Assembly: GCF_024868665.1 (NCBI RefSeq)
Contig: NC_079896.1
Span: 442,003 to 506,002 of the forward strand
DNA: 64,000 nt
DNA from: Triplophysa rosa
Lineage: Eukaryota > Chordata > Actinopteri > Cypriniformes > Nemacheilidae
Direction of reading: 5' to 3'
The number at the start of each line of letters is the position of its first letter. Positions within the stretch are counted from its first letter, which is position 1. The position numbers were made by a program, and so were the translations under genes. Of the stretch, positions 1 to 12,415 are shown piece after piece. The notes below the pieces were generated by a model that made no database searches, had not been told where the DNA came from, and worked only from the letters and a program-made list of their open reading frames with translations.

Positions 1-548
1 CCACACTAGCAGATAAAGATGGAGAGATTTACTGTAAAGGTCAGTCATCATCTATACGTGACAGTATAGAATCACGCAGTTCAATGTTCGTGGAACAGTG
101 TCTGAAATGACACAGTCAGCACATAGAAATAAAGACTTGGTCGTCATAAATCTTTCAGGTTTAGTTGTATTAACACATTATGACCTCATGTTATGTGTTT
201 ACTCAGGGTGCTATGCTAAAAACTTTGGACCAAAGGGCTTTGGGTTTGGACAGGGAGCCGGTGCTCTCGCACATGCCCAGTAAAACCACAGCCTGTGACA
301 CCTGTGAGGAAAAACTACAAACCTACACAACATGTTGGAAGAATGTCTGATAAACGCCATTATTATATATCAATGTAACTAAGAAAACAGTCATTCATTC
401 ATGTGACATCCAACATAACCTTAGTATAGTCAACTGATATTTATGCGTAATAATAATAAACTGGGTTATTTTTCACTCTACCTGCCATTTATTATTACTT
501 TGATTCTTAATACAGAGACACAAATAAATATATGTCGTGCAATATGTC
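1..548. other. Intergenic, nothing recognised
   Basis: AT-rich spacer with no splice-supported coding exon. A 61-codon ORF near the left edge resembles no family I know. Confidence 0.4.
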
Positions 549-998
549 CAGTGTTGGGTGTAACTAGTTACTAAGTAATTACTTACTGTCATTTAATTAC
601 TTTTCCTTTGAAAAAGTAAAGTAAGGGATTACTCTTATTTCATCTGTAATTTAATTACAGTTACTTCTGAAGTAATTCAACTAAATACTGTGTGTTGTCT
701 AACTTTAAAGTCTTTGCTTTAATGTATAATTCTCACATTTGTAATACTTTGGTCAGTTAATAATACTACTTTATGTAGTTATTTATTATTTATTTGAATG
801 AATTAAAAGAGGCGTTTCATGTCTATCCTTGAATCACTTAACTAATCAAGGTTGATGTAGGATATAGAAAGTAATTAGTAATAAGTAACTAAATACCTTT
901 TGGAGAGAGTAGTTTGTACAGCAATCTAATTACACTATTGAATATGTCATTAGTAACTAGTAATTAATTACTTTTCCAGAGTAACTTACCCAACACTC
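549..998 (+). mobile_element. Short hAT-like nonautonomous element (copy A)
   Basis: The termini are inverted (CAGTGTTGGG at the left, CCCAACACTC at the right). A perfect 8-bp target duplication, AATATGTC, lies at 541-548 and 999-1006. An 8-bp duplication is the hallmark of hAT insertions. The 450-bp interior is built from AGTTACTAAGTAATTAC-type motifs and has no coding capacity. A second copy lies inverted at 3389-3857. Confidence 0.8.
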
Positions 999-1006
999 AA
1001 TATGTC

Positions 1007-3388
1007 ACGACTTTGCAAACTATGATAACTAAAATGAGTCAATATACAAAGAAAAAAATGAATTTTGAGTCTTGTCCAGTTTACTTAATTGAAGCAAGTT
1101 AATACAGCACCACTTAAAAGTAAAATTTATTTAGTTTGGTTTAACAAAACATGATTTATTGGAATGAACTTGTTTTATTATTTTGTACAGAAAGGTTTTC
1201 TCGAATTGAATTGAGAACAAAGCATTATTTTGAATTTAGAATGCGATGACAAAAACACACACTTCAAAACTGTTTGTTAACAAAAGGTGGAGACACAAGA
1301 GTCATTGAAGATCTTCTCAGATGGGGTCTGTGACATCATACACACATCAAAACCACAGTGTGATGAAGAACAAAGAGTGTTTGTGTGTTTGAGCCGGACA
1401 CTGATCTCATCTCAATCTCATGACAGACCGATTGTGAAGTCCTTCTGTATGGAGACTGATCTGTCTCCATACTTCTGCACAAACAAACAACAACAACAAA
1501 CAAACAAACAATCCTGATTTCAAACCTGCAGACGGGGAAAAGTTAAACAGCATGAGTGCTTCTCAACCAAACTCAAGCCAAACTCGACAAGATGCATAAA
1601 ACAGGCTAAAATATCAGGATACATCTTAGTGTTTGGTTATTTTCAATCTGTCAAGTTGTATAATATTTTACTGGGTATGAGGGGCTGAAGTATCATTCTG
1701 GACAATTGGGGGCCTTGAAGTGAACAGGTTTGCGATTCTTATCCACAGCCTCTTCTGTTCACTTCACAGCTTCCAACAGGGGGCGCCACTTCACGTTCTT
1801 CAAGTTTCTCTGCTCTTGTTGTGTTTTCTAATAAGACAAATCTAACATACAGAATCTACACTTCACACGTGGTCCAGACACTCCATCAGAAATAACAGCT
1901 TATCTGATGTGAGTAAAGCCGTCTGGTGTTTCACACTATGTAAATAAAAGCAGGTGATAATTGGCTGTCTGGAGGTTGGAATATCACGCAGATCAACAAG
2001 CAACAATCAAATCCAAGACATCACACATAAAAGTTAAAATTCCTGCGACGTTTACGATCTTCCCCAGTCACCAATAATATACCAAACCGTGTCGATCTCT
2101 CTCAGAGCTGCGCTGACAGCTGCGCTAAATACAGTCGCATCAGGACTAATACACAATCACCATAGTCCAGGGTTTCCACATCAGCCAAGACCCAAATCCA
2201 TCATGCCAGCCAACAGGACAGGTGTTCCCCGCACACTGACCCTTCTAGAGCTTTCTCTAAAGCTGACCGCTGGGCATCGGACGGAATATCACGACTCACG
2301 TTACCTTTCTGATGTTGGATCGCTAAGATTATATTTCTCTCAGGTGGCCATTCCTGGAAATGATGCTGGACACACCGACGATGGTGATGATGAGAAAACA
2401 AAGCCAAAACACACATCTAACTACAATCCAGCACTGCTTGAATGCTTTCCACACTGAGAAATCATTCACGACTGCGAATACAAATGTATCTGTATCATAA
2501 ATGTATCTAAATTTAAGCATTTTTAGATATTTGAAGTATAAACACCACAGAATTACTGTGTAGGTGCTTTATTTTTTGCAGCAGTGCGGGGTTGACTGTA
2601 CTCAGGGTCAACCCCGGGTCAACAGGGCGGGTGTCAACATTACCACCAGCATCAAGCCAATATCTGTCAAAAGAGCTTAACTTGTGTTGAATCTGGAACA
2701 TTCTTCTAACGTTAACAATAGGATCCAGCCAAACGATGAAGCTTTGTTTTGTAATCATGGAATGTTTTTATCTGACAAACACCAGAGAGAGACGGTAACA
2801 GCTGACTAACCGTTCTATGTTTAGCTAAGCCAACGTATGGACTACATGACATTCCCATCATATTCTTCCTGAGATTAATGTCGTCTACAGTTAATATTTT
2901 AATCAGGTCAAGCATGAGGCGCCGTTCCCCGTGGAACCATCCAGCAAATCACTCTTTCAGAAACAAACACACAGATCTGAAGAGATGTCATCTCAATATG
3001 TGTCTTGTGTAATATACTGTACATGATGTGCTAATGATGATAGACAAGACAAAATGGAGAAATCAGATATTCAAGATCCCAAAAAAGTGAATCTAAAAAG
3101 ACATTTACCAAACTGAGACCGTCTTCAGGGGAAGATTTTATGGCTCTGTTGTGTTTCATTTAAGTATCAACATGACCTCTCCGCTGTTCCTCCTAAAATT
3201 CTTTTAGAGAAATAAGGACATAAATGAGATGAGTGTTGAGAAAAACTACAAAACTGCATCCTCAGATGATTTACACCATGCTTTTATGTATTACAGTAAA
3301 GGCAACATGCTTTTTTACTATTTTACTCTGAATATGGTTAAACTGTGGCTACTGCAGCAAAATCACAGTTATTTTAGGCCTAAGACAT
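1007..3388. other. Intergenic stretch between two inverted transposon copies
   Basis: About 2.4 kb with no recognisable gene. A 122-codon ORF at 2089-2457 overlaps ORFs on the other strand and has no family signature or splice context, so it is not called. A short (AAC)n-like tract lies near 1483-1510. Confidence 0.4.
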
Positions 3389-3857
3389 CATGTGTTGGGA
3401 AAGCTACTCTGGAAAAGTAATGAATTACTAGTTACTAGTTACATATTCAATAATGTAATTAGATGACTGTACAAATGACTCTCTCCAAAACGTATTTCAT
3501 TACTAATTACTAATTACTTTCTATATCCTACATCAACCTTGATTAGTTAAGTGATTCAAGGACGGACATGAAACGGCTCTTTTAATTCATTCAAATATAT
3601 AATCAATAACTACATAAATTATTCTTATTAACTGACCAAAGTATTACAAATGTGAGAAGGATACATTAAAGCGTACATTTTAAAGTTAGACTCATAACTA
3701 TTGACTATATTACACAGTATTTAGTTGAATTACTTCAGAAGTAACTGTCATTTAATTACAGACAAATAAGAGTAATCCCTTACTTTACTTCCTCAAGGGA
3801 AAAGTAATTAAATGACAGTAAGTAATTACTTAGTAACTAGTTACACCCAACCCTGAT
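3389..3857 (-). mobile_element. Short hAT-like nonautonomous element (copy B, inverted)
   Basis: This is the reverse complement of copy A. It starts TGTGTTGGGAAAG and ends AGTTACACCCAACCCTG, and the internal blocks match (for example TTTAGTTGAATTACTTCAG). Flanks share 7 of 8 bases (TAAGACAT at 3381-3388, GAAGACAT at 3858-3865), consistent with a decayed target duplication. The right terminus has a small change. Confidence 0.7.
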
Positions 3858-4221
3858 GAAGACATTACAGACTTGCCATCTTGGAACATCAGAGCACAGT
3901 TTGAGACATCACTGAGATCTCCTAAACGCTAAAGGTATCTCCATTTATTATCACTGCTGTCCTACAGACACATTCACAAGACATTCACAAAGAAGTGATT
4001 TTTGATTAGCATGCTATAGTTTACTGTCAGAAACTGTGGTTAGATGAGACTGGAGTGAGACGGATCAGAAACACGGCTGGTGATAAGCTTTGCTTCTGTC
4101 CTATCAACTTCAGCCGTGCACAAGTGCTGGACAAAAGCTCTGGCTAATAATACCATCCAGTTACAGAGTGACGGCGAACAATAAAGCTCGTCTTAAAAAC
4201 ACAGCCATTGTTCTACAGCAT

Positions 4222-4254
4222 CACTTCAAGATCTTCCCACCACAGCAACACAAG
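4222..4254 (+). other. tnni1: Candidate 5' noncoding exon of tnni1
   Basis: A strong donor (CACAAG/GTAAGATC) ends here at 4254. A TATA-like TCTTAAAAAC at 4190-4199 lies about 30 bp before the proposed start, and an E-box CAAGTG and an MEF2-like CTAATAATAC lie further upstream. Troponin I genes usually have a short noncoding first exon about 1 kb before the ATG exon, which fits. No transcript evidence is available, so the start is approximate. Confidence 0.3.
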
Positions 4255-5341
4255 GTAAGATCATTCGCTTTTCCTTTAGACCTGACATCAGCATATTACA
4301 CGTCTGATTCGACATTAAAGCAGAACCGTTCACCATCAATATGAATGATAGTGAACCATTGATATGGCTTCTTGACCGATTTAAAAAAACTCTTCACATC
4401 CTCGATTACGGTCTTAAAAATCTTTGTCACGCTGTGTGGTTCCATACAAAACCTTTACAACCACATGCAAAAGATTCCTTGTAGACGAAAAAGGTTATAA
4501 ATCGCATATAAGAAATAAATTGATCTTTCAAGAACATCGGACTGAAAGATCCTTTGGAGAACCACGCTGCAAAAAACCTCATCTTTAAAAGTAATTTACA
4601 ACACGACATGTTCTTCCCTCACCTCTTTTCTATACTTCCGTTCATCGTTAAGGTTTTAACACAAAATCATCAAGTTACCTGTTAAAACATCATCAAATGA
4701 TGTCATTTCACATTCTTGTGTCAAGTCTTTCAGTTGTATATAAATCAATAAAAAACACAGAAATGATTGTAAGTTGAGTTCGAAACATCACTCAGGGCGA
4801 TCGGTCTATTTTCAGATGTACATGATGATGTGCTGTGATGTGTTTTAATGTGAGTTTTATCCCCTTGTGTCCTGAAACATGGGCAGGGTGAACGTCTGTG
4901 AGTGTGTGTCTATTTCTGGGACATGAGTGGACACGGGCTGGAGAAAGATGGGATTGTTATCTGTGCGACATAGTTAGCATACCAATATCACCAAACCACC
5001 GTCCACGTCTGCCAACACCTTCCTCCTACAGGACCACTTCTCTGTGTGTGTGTGCGCTGTCATTGCTTTGAAGCGTTTAACAGATGAGTTTTAAGTCTCT
5101 TCGTCAATCAATTAGTGCTCAGATGTGTCGTTGTGATGTGAATGAGAAACACTGCTGCTCATAACAGTGATCATTTGAAAAGTAAAATGCAGGAGATGCT
5201 TTGAGTCGTGTGATGACCCATGAACGCCGCTCTGAGTATCATGTCGGACACTTGAACCTCTTGAAGAGCCTCCCATTGGTGTTACCCTTTGGAAACTAAC
5301 GCCTTTATTTTTGTCTGCTAGGTCGACTCTCCGTTGTAAAG

Positions 5342-5982
5342 ATGCCCGAGTGAGTATATTGTGTTTCTGTTTTCTGCCGTTTGAAGTCCTAGACATCTCA
5401 CAGCCCCCTAAACAAATGTGCACTATTCTTAGAATAACAAAACATATTCTCAAGTCCAAGTCTGAAATCTTTGTATTCAAGAATAAAAGAAAGACTTTTG
5501 GACACTTCTGTGTACATTTTATAACATGAGCTTTGTGTTGACAACTACAATATCTAAATATCTTTCTTTTATTTCCAGGCAAGAGGTGAGAGTGAAAAGC
5601 CGTCTTCAGATGGCCCTTTGAAAACCTGATCTACTGTAAAAAATGATAAATGTCTCCAATCGTTTACATGTTTATAAAATAAACGCTTGTTTCAACTCTG
5701 ACAGAAAAAGTCCAAGATCTCTGCATCCCGCAAGCTGATGCTAAAGGTACGTTCACGAGACGAAATAAATGTACCCCAGTTTTGATCATTTCACAAATTC
5801 TAGCTTCCCACATGAAACAAATACTATATATAGTAAACTCCTACACACTACAATGTTCTTGAACGTTACTATAGCAAATACTGTAGCACACTACTGTTTC
5901 CTACAGAAAACACTGGGGTATTCATGTGGGTTATATTAGAGATTTTGTGTCAATGTTGAGAGCATCAGTTCACGTGTGTGTG

Positions 5983-6014
<32 letters not shown>

Positions 6015-6890
6015 TGTGTGTGTGTGTGCGTCTGTCAGAGTCTTATGGTGGCTAAAGCAAAGGAGGAGTTGGAGGAGGAACTGGCAGATAAAGAAGCAGA
6101 GAAAGAGAAATATTTATGTGAGAAAGCTCCTCCGCTTCAGACCAGTGGAATGTCTTTCGCTGAACTACAGGTACATCACGCACAAAACACTCAATCTACA
6201 CAGAGATACTACAACACTTTCATCCAAAAATGATGTCTATAAACACGACATTTGCTCTGTACCAGGAGCTGTGTCGAGAACTACACGCCAAAATCGACGT
6301 GGTGGATGAAGAACGCTACGACATTGAGGCAAAAGTGCTTCACAACACAAGAGAAGTAAAGAACACGTTACCTCTTCACATACTAAAGCTCATTCGACAA
6401 TGCACCGCGCTTGTAGAAAATCAAAAACCAAGTCACGAAAAACACCCGATTTTTTAAACGCACAGCAGAATGTCAATCATGCGAGTATCCACGGCCTCAT
6501 GTTGTGCTCTCAGAATAACCAAACTGAACAAATGGGTTTCAGATCAAAGATTTGAACATCAAAGTCCTGGACCTGAGGGGTAAATTTAAGCGGCCCGCCC
6601 TGAGAAGGGTGAGGGTTTCAGCAGACGCTATCCTGAGATCTCTGCTGGGCTCGAAACACAAGGTGTCCATGGATCTGAGGGCCAACCTCAAGTCTGTGAA
6701 GAAGGAAGACACCGAGAAGGTGAGACGCTGACGGTCTCACCATTACTCCATTATGACACAACGTGTGTTACATTCAGCTTTGTGTGTCTGTCCACAGGAA
6801 AAGACGGTGGAGGTCAGCGATTGGAGGAAAAATGTCGAGGCCATGTCTGGAATGGAGGGAAGGAAGAAAATGTTTGACGCAGCTCAGTAA
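5342..6890 (+). CDS. tnni1: Troponin I, slow skeletal type (182 aa, 7 coding exons)
   Basis: Inhibitory subunit of the sarcomeric troponin complex: it binds actin and troponin C and blocks actomyosin without Ca2+. Coding exons are 5342-5349, 5579-5585, 5705-5746, 6039-6170, 6266-6355, 6543-6719 and 6798-6890, all with GT/AG borders and consistent phase. The product starts [15 protein letters not shown]. It has the troponin C/T-binding helices ([18 protein letters not shown]), the inhibitory and switch region ([24 protein letters not shown]) and the C-terminal mobile domain ending [34 protein letters not shown] and DTEKE match TNNI1 better than the fast or cardiac forms, and there is no long cardiac N-terminus. 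One coding exon is only 7 nt. The acceptor of the 132-nt exon follows a (GT/GCGT)n tract. The ATG exon starts at an acceptor before 5322, so a 5' noncoding exon must lie upstream. Which fish paralogue (a-d) is unresolved. Confidence 0.93.
5971..6030. repeat. (GT)n/(GCGT)n microsatellite in tnni1 intron
   Basis: Alternating GT and GCGT units end 8 bp before the acceptor AG at 6037-6038, so the repeat occupies the usual polypyrimidine and branch-point zone of this intron. Confidence 0.9.
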
Positions 6891-6903
6891 ACAACACAAG
6901 ACC

Positions 6904-6909
6904 AATAAA
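6904..6909 (+). terminator. tnni1: tnni1 poly(A) signal AATAAA
   Basis: A canonical hexamer 13 bp after the stop codon, which implies a very short 3'UTR. Confidence 0.65.
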
Positions 6910-8147
6910 CTCAATGTAAAAGCCACATTACTTTTTCATTCCGTTTGTCTTCCCATAACGGCCAATCGAGCTTCACATTGACAGTAACTTGATCAGATCA
7001 GTGAGAGAGAAACCGTCATTCTGTATCACACATAAACAGGTTGTTTAGAAGCTTACCAGGATCTGTTTTTTACAGGACATCAAGATGGGCCCAAGTTTGC
7101 AGGAATTGACAACGCTGAGAAAAGAAATATTCATGTTTTTTTGTTGATGACTTGCAATGAGTACTTTTTTGTCAAGAACCAAGTAACATTTTGATCAGAG
7201 GCATAACTGCTGTGTGACGCGTTATCATTCATAAACCAAATATATCTCACTTGTCTACATGCATGCTTTTTATAAACTCTTTAATTAAGAGATTCCATTT
7301 GTATCTGTCAGCAGCAGCATTTAAAATGAACTAAAAAAGGGTAACGTGTGGGAAAATCAAATGACATATACTACCATGTTCAAAATAGACCAAACAGATT
7401 ATTTGAAACCCTAAAATCTTAATTGTGAATCAAACAAATTCATGGACAAGTTAAAAGTTCTCTGACCCAAATCCAGAGACATAATGTATAAAGTTTAAAA
7501 TAATGTATAATGTATTATGAAAACTGATATAAAGTGTCATCAACAGATGATTTCTGCTTTCACGTGAAATGTGTTATTAAACACAATAATGTTCAATTTA
7601 TTCCATACTGTTAATTTCCATATTTACGATTACTGTTTAACACCAAAAGTTGTCTAACATTAGTTAATGCTCAGTGAACTTAGATGAGCAACATGAACAA
7701 TTGGTATTAACTAACCTTATGAGAAACTAATAAGTCATGTTAATATAAATTCCTCATTGTTAACGTTAGTTCCTCTTATTTAAGGAATTAACACATGCTG
7801 ACAAATAAAACCTTATAAAAGCAAAGACATGCTACTGAACTGGACATTCAAAAAATGTGATTTATAGTAACGTTAATTTATACCAGCAGACCGGAAGTGA
7901 GCGCGGAATGTTTGTTAAAGCGTCTTGAACGCAGAAGATTAATTGTACTGAGGATTTCTTTTAAAGTATCGACTGCTGTAAACGGGACAACTTTCTAAAC
8001 GTTAAACTACAGCAAATTAACATCAGTTTAACTTGCCTCGTTTTGTGAAGACACCTGCTTTGAATCCTTTGATATCCGGAGAAAGTCTTCAGCGGCTGAA
8101 TGCAGCGCCACCGTCAGATCCCATGATGCACTAGACTAGAGCGTAAT
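6910..8147. other. Intergenic, nothing recognised
   Basis: AT-rich DNA between the troponin genes. No exon with LAD1 similarity was seen, although LAD1 lies between TNNT2 and TNNI1 in human. Confidence 0.4.
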
Positions 8148-9313
8148 TTAAAGGTACAGTGCGGGAAGTTTTGTATGATCTATTAACAGAAATGCAATAT
8201 AACATACAAAACTGTGTCTTTAGATGTGTATAAAAACCTTACGTAATGAAAAGTTATGTTTGTATTACCTTAGAATAAACCAGTTGTATCTACATAGGGA
8301 GCGGGCCTATCTACATGGAATTTGTTATGTTGCGCAGCCATGTTTTGTACAGTAAGCTCTAACGGACAAACAGCTCTACAGAGCGCGTTTCGTATATGTT
8401 GGTCTTCGTGTGTGTTTTTAGACGCAGCTTGCGTCATCACTGAGTTGAAGACGCACAAAGTAGTAAGTCGTAGTACGGAAAGAAGGAGGAGTAGTCGTCA
8501 TCTAGCTGAAGCAACTGATTGTTCTGTCTTAGAAGTTTTGATAAAATGGAGGACCATGCGTATTGTGCACAAGAGCCGACAGAGCGTGAATCTCCGTCGT
8601 CATAGAAGCGCAAACGTGATGCTGCCAGACGAATTAGAGACAAACGGCGGCAGAAATCCAGGATATACATCGGTGTTTCTATTACCAGATGGAAGGCACT
8701 GTTGAAGGACAAATGTTTTCTAGGCGACGCCGAAGTTGCCTGTTTTCTGCTAGACTGGTAAGATAATTCAACATTTTCAATGTTTCCACTTTTTCAATGT
8801 TTACCAAACAACTGTTTTGTTGAAACGGTAACGTTAGCATTTTATACTAATGGCCATATAACCTCCGAATAATAATGTATTTCCGTCCCTGCGGTATGTA
8901 CTCCGGTTGTTCCTGACTTTACAAAGGGGGAGACAAACGTCTACTAACTTACACCTAACTGCCTATGTCGCTGTCAGATCAAACGCTTTGAACAGCGTTG
9001 CTATTTACGATTAGCTAACTTTAGTTACTTCACTACTCTCAGCGTGTACTAGATAGCACGCAAGAAATCTAATTATAGAACTGTAACCGTAACTTTCGTA
9101 ATAGAATACATGTTAAATGATTAATGACGTTAATATATTGCCTTACCTGCATGTATCTCTGCTATCCGCTGTCTCAGTAGACGACATCTTTTGTTACTGT
9201 TGCGGCCACCGTCGTCATTCGAAAGGGAGGGGTGGGCAAATGACTCAGAGATTCGTTGTAAAACTATAATACAAAGCTAGTGGCCGCTGATTTTCAAGAA
9301 CTGCGCCTTTAAA
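8148..9313 (+). mobile_element. DNA-transposon relic with a coding remnant
   Basis: Both ends carry related inverted sequence (TTTAAAGGTACAGT at the left, ACTGCGCCTTTAAA-like at the right). Between them, 8606-8757 on the + strand reads KRKRDAARRIRDKRRQKSR, then IYIGVSITRWKALLKD and DAEVACFLLDW, followed by a GTAAGA donor. I know this basic stretch plus IGV...RWKxLxxxxxxxxDxExAxFLLD pattern as one that recurs in many predicted fish proteins and behaves like repeat-derived sequence. The family is not identified. Confidence 0.55.
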
Positions 9314-9739
9314 GATTACAAGTGCAAATTAATTTTTAAAAAACAATGGTGTTCACGGATAAATCATTTATAATATTCACTGCAACACTGTATAAAACAC
9401 TTAGAATGTTCCTGTTTGATTGCATGGCGACTTTAAGAAATAATTTGCTCCAATCGCGCTGTAAAGGGATTTCTGCTTTATGCGGTTGCACCTATGCAGG
9501 TGTGTACTAAATAATATACTGTAACCAATGATAGAAAAATACTAGAAATATATATAATATAAAACCATATATTTAGCCATAATATTGTTTTGAATGGAAA
9601 CTATTTGTCTCTACAAGTAATGTGTTGACTTCTGGAAACCAATATAACACCATTAAATCTTACTGGAATAAGACCCAGAACACACTATATAAAGGACATT
9701 TGTAATGGTTTAATCGTTAACAGATGATAGATTGTAGTG

Positions 9740-9860
9740 CTATATTTATATTTAAGCATTTAACACATGCTTTTATCCAAGCTGACTTACAAAAATGAGG
9801 AAGACAATGAAGCAATTCATCGTAACCTCTACTGAAAACTGATTGATCAGCAAGAGCGCT
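9740..9860. repeat. Dispersed fish repeat fragment (CTTTTATCCAAGCTGACTTAC)
   Basis: Degenerate copy of the common teleost motif GCTTTTATCCAAAGCGACTTAC. Related pieces lie at 11178-11240 (inverted), 18460-18500 and 50065-50100. Confidence 0.5.
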
Positions 9861-11177
9861 CTGCTCAGGTTGTTACTTTATGTACCAGTCAGAGTTTAGG
9901 AGTCTTTTAGCACCGTCAAATATATAAAGCATGGTTTTGTTGTTTTATGTAATTATTCTTTTCTTAGATAAACCACTAGTAAAACCAGTCACACTCCAAT
10001 GGTGCTAAATGCCCGCACCAACCCTCACCAGCTGCTGGAGGGCAGTGTTTACCAGCTGCAAGCATTACATACTCTAGACAAAGGATTTATATGTTTTAAA
10101 TATACAGTACAATACATTTTTAATATTTAGCAAATAAATCCTTTCTATTTTTCAGATTCTCTCATTATTATTAGATGTAATAGTGGTGAATATCGTAACA
10201 AAACAAAAGGTTCTAAATGAGAACCAGAAAAGATTGAAAACCCGGGTATCATTTTATTATTCAAAAGATTGTAATTATTCTATCTAAAGATGCTTTAGGT
10301 TAATGTTAAAAGAGTGTTTATTTTAAGAATATGATGTTTTTAAATGACCTGTCATTCACACAAGGTCAAGAGCTTTATGGAAAAGGGCATGAAGGTGAAA
10401 TAGTTCACCTCTAGTTGTTTGACTCTATGTCACAGGTGAAAGCCATTAAAACTACATCTAACACAATGCTATTTTACTGCAGTAATAGTGTGGTAACTGG
10501 TATTATCTACCCACTGTCATAAAAAGAAACTTTGGAAGATTATTTTTATATCCGTACAATAACAGTTAACTGGAGTTTTATATTTTATTATAAATTATTA
10601 ACCATGACATTTACCATATGAAAAGTACTTTCACACGGTACATTGATCTCAATACCATGGTAACACTATAGTACATTTTGGTAAGAGTTACCATATCCAC
10701 ATACGCTGTTTTTTACAAACTCAAAGATATTTTAAAGATCATCATAGTAGGACCGCTGTAATTTCAGCAAAATGTTTCCACAGTCACGCAACTCAAAATG
10801 CAATAAAACGAAAGACTTCAACCCAATCGTTCCTCTGACTGAAGATTAACTGTCTGAATAGTGTTTCCTCTGCGTTCATGACGCCGTGCGTTTGCACATG
10901 TCTTTTATATTTATCTTTACTTTCTCAATCCCTCACAGCACATCAGTTTCTATTGTATTGATCAAGTGAGGACAGGCAGCACTGGATAACCCTTGTTTTT
11001 AAGTTAAGTGCATTAGAAAGTATACGATATTATTGTTATATATTGTAATATATTATATACATCCTCAAATAAGTATACAATGCCATGCACAAGTAGTATT
11101 TAGGCCATTAATATATCAAATATCATACTACTAATATCACATACTTAGAAACAAATGTATATAGGATAATGCAATGC

Positions 11178-11240
11178 AAGTCGCTTTGGATAAAAGCGTC
11201 TGCCAAATGCATAAATGTAAGTGTAAATGTCCATTTATAA
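11178..11240 (-). repeat. Dispersed fish repeat fragment, inverted
   Basis: Contains GTCGCTTTGGATAAAAGCG and CTGCCAAATGCATAAATG, the reverse complement of the motif seen at 18460-18500. Confidence 0.6.
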
Positions 11241-11335
11241 TATATAAAATAATGTATATTAATGGTATGAATAATGACTGGGGACAGTGGGTCATGTGAA
11301 GTAATAGTTGAAGAATGAGACTCAGCAGCCGTCAG

Positions 11336-11372
11336 TGGATGAGATGAGATGATGAGATGAGATGAGATGATA
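11336..11372. repeat. (GATGA)n microsatellite
   Basis: Short pentanucleotide-like tract. A (GTCT)n tract follows at about 11519-11541. The rest of 9.3-12.1 kb shows no supported gene. Confidence 0.7.
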
Positions 11373-12101
11373 AAGAGTGATGAAGACACACAGGTCACAT
11401 TAGTGAAGAGGTCAGACAGGTTACTCACTGAATGAAGGTGTGGAGTGTGTCATTGCCTTCAGGGTTAACATCTGTGAAACCTTCAACCAGGACAGAAAAC
11501 GAACAACAGTCAAGCTGACGTCTGTCTGTCTGTCTGTCTGAACTGACATTAGAGGTAAATCAATCAGCAAACCGTGTGTAAAGCAACATGTTTGATAGAA
11601 GAACTTTTGCTCAAGTCTCGTCTGTGTCTCAGGTATGTCTCCCGAGAGAAAGAGTCCGAAATCTGACAAATGAGCTTCAGAAGAGATGTCAACGATGTGT
11701 GAAACTGAGTCTGCAATCAAAAGTCAATCTTATTGAAGATCTCAATATCAACTCAAACATTTCTCATCAGACCCAGACGATTTGACCTTGACAGTCTACG
11801 TTCATTTACACCGTCCTCCACACTCTCCATGTGTCTCATTTGATTCTCATTTGTCTTTGGCATCACGATCATTGGACATCGGGACTGGCTCAGATGATTT
11901 GTAGAATATACAGTATGATATCACCCATCAGTGTAAAACTGGCACAGATCTTTGAGTCGGGTGTATTAGGGCAGTTGGTAAGAGATCTACAAATAGACCC
12001 GATACAAACCCAGAGAATGTGTCCAGCTATTGTTCTCTGACCTGTGTGTGCGTGTGTGTTCATACGTGTTCTCAGAGCACTTCTATAAGAACATGAACCT
12101 G

Positions 12102-12206
12102 ACATATATGGTCATGTGATCTTATATATCATTGGGCTTCAGATTTAGGGGCGCGCAGTCGGTGGGCACAAACTCTGGGAAGCACTTCAGCGTGTCGTGA
12201 CTAAAG
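12102..12206 (+). promoter_or_regulatory. tnnt2: Candidate tnnt2 promoter and noncoding first exon
   Basis: A CArG-like ACATATATGG (12102-12111; SRF consensus is CC(A/T)6GG) is followed by a TATA-like TTATATAT (12122-12129). About 25-30 bp further begins a stretch ending in a good donor (CTAAAG/GTAAGAGG) at 12206. The next exon has its acceptor at 12400, just before the ATG exon. The arrangement is typical of sarcomeric genes, but the transcription start is inferred. Confidence 0.45.
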
Positions 12207-12415
12207 GTAAGAGGAATATCTGCACTGTATATTCGACATCATTCAGTTTATAAAGAAGATGTAGTGACCCTGCTATTAACTCGGTGTGTTCAATTAAAGT
12301 TTGTCAAACATAAATTCTCTGCTCTGTATTTGATATATATTACATTTGACCATCTTTGATTTGTGCCAAACCGATACTGTGTATCTGACGTTTATAGCAG
12401 GGCAGTGATCTAAAC

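Noticed and set aside
2089..2457. 122-codon + strand ORF
   Set aside because: No recognisable motif, no splice context and competing ORFs on the other strand.
5112..5582. 156-codon - strand ORF overlapping the tnni1 start
   Set aside because: Antisense to the tnni1 ATG exon and 7-nt exon; no motif recognised.
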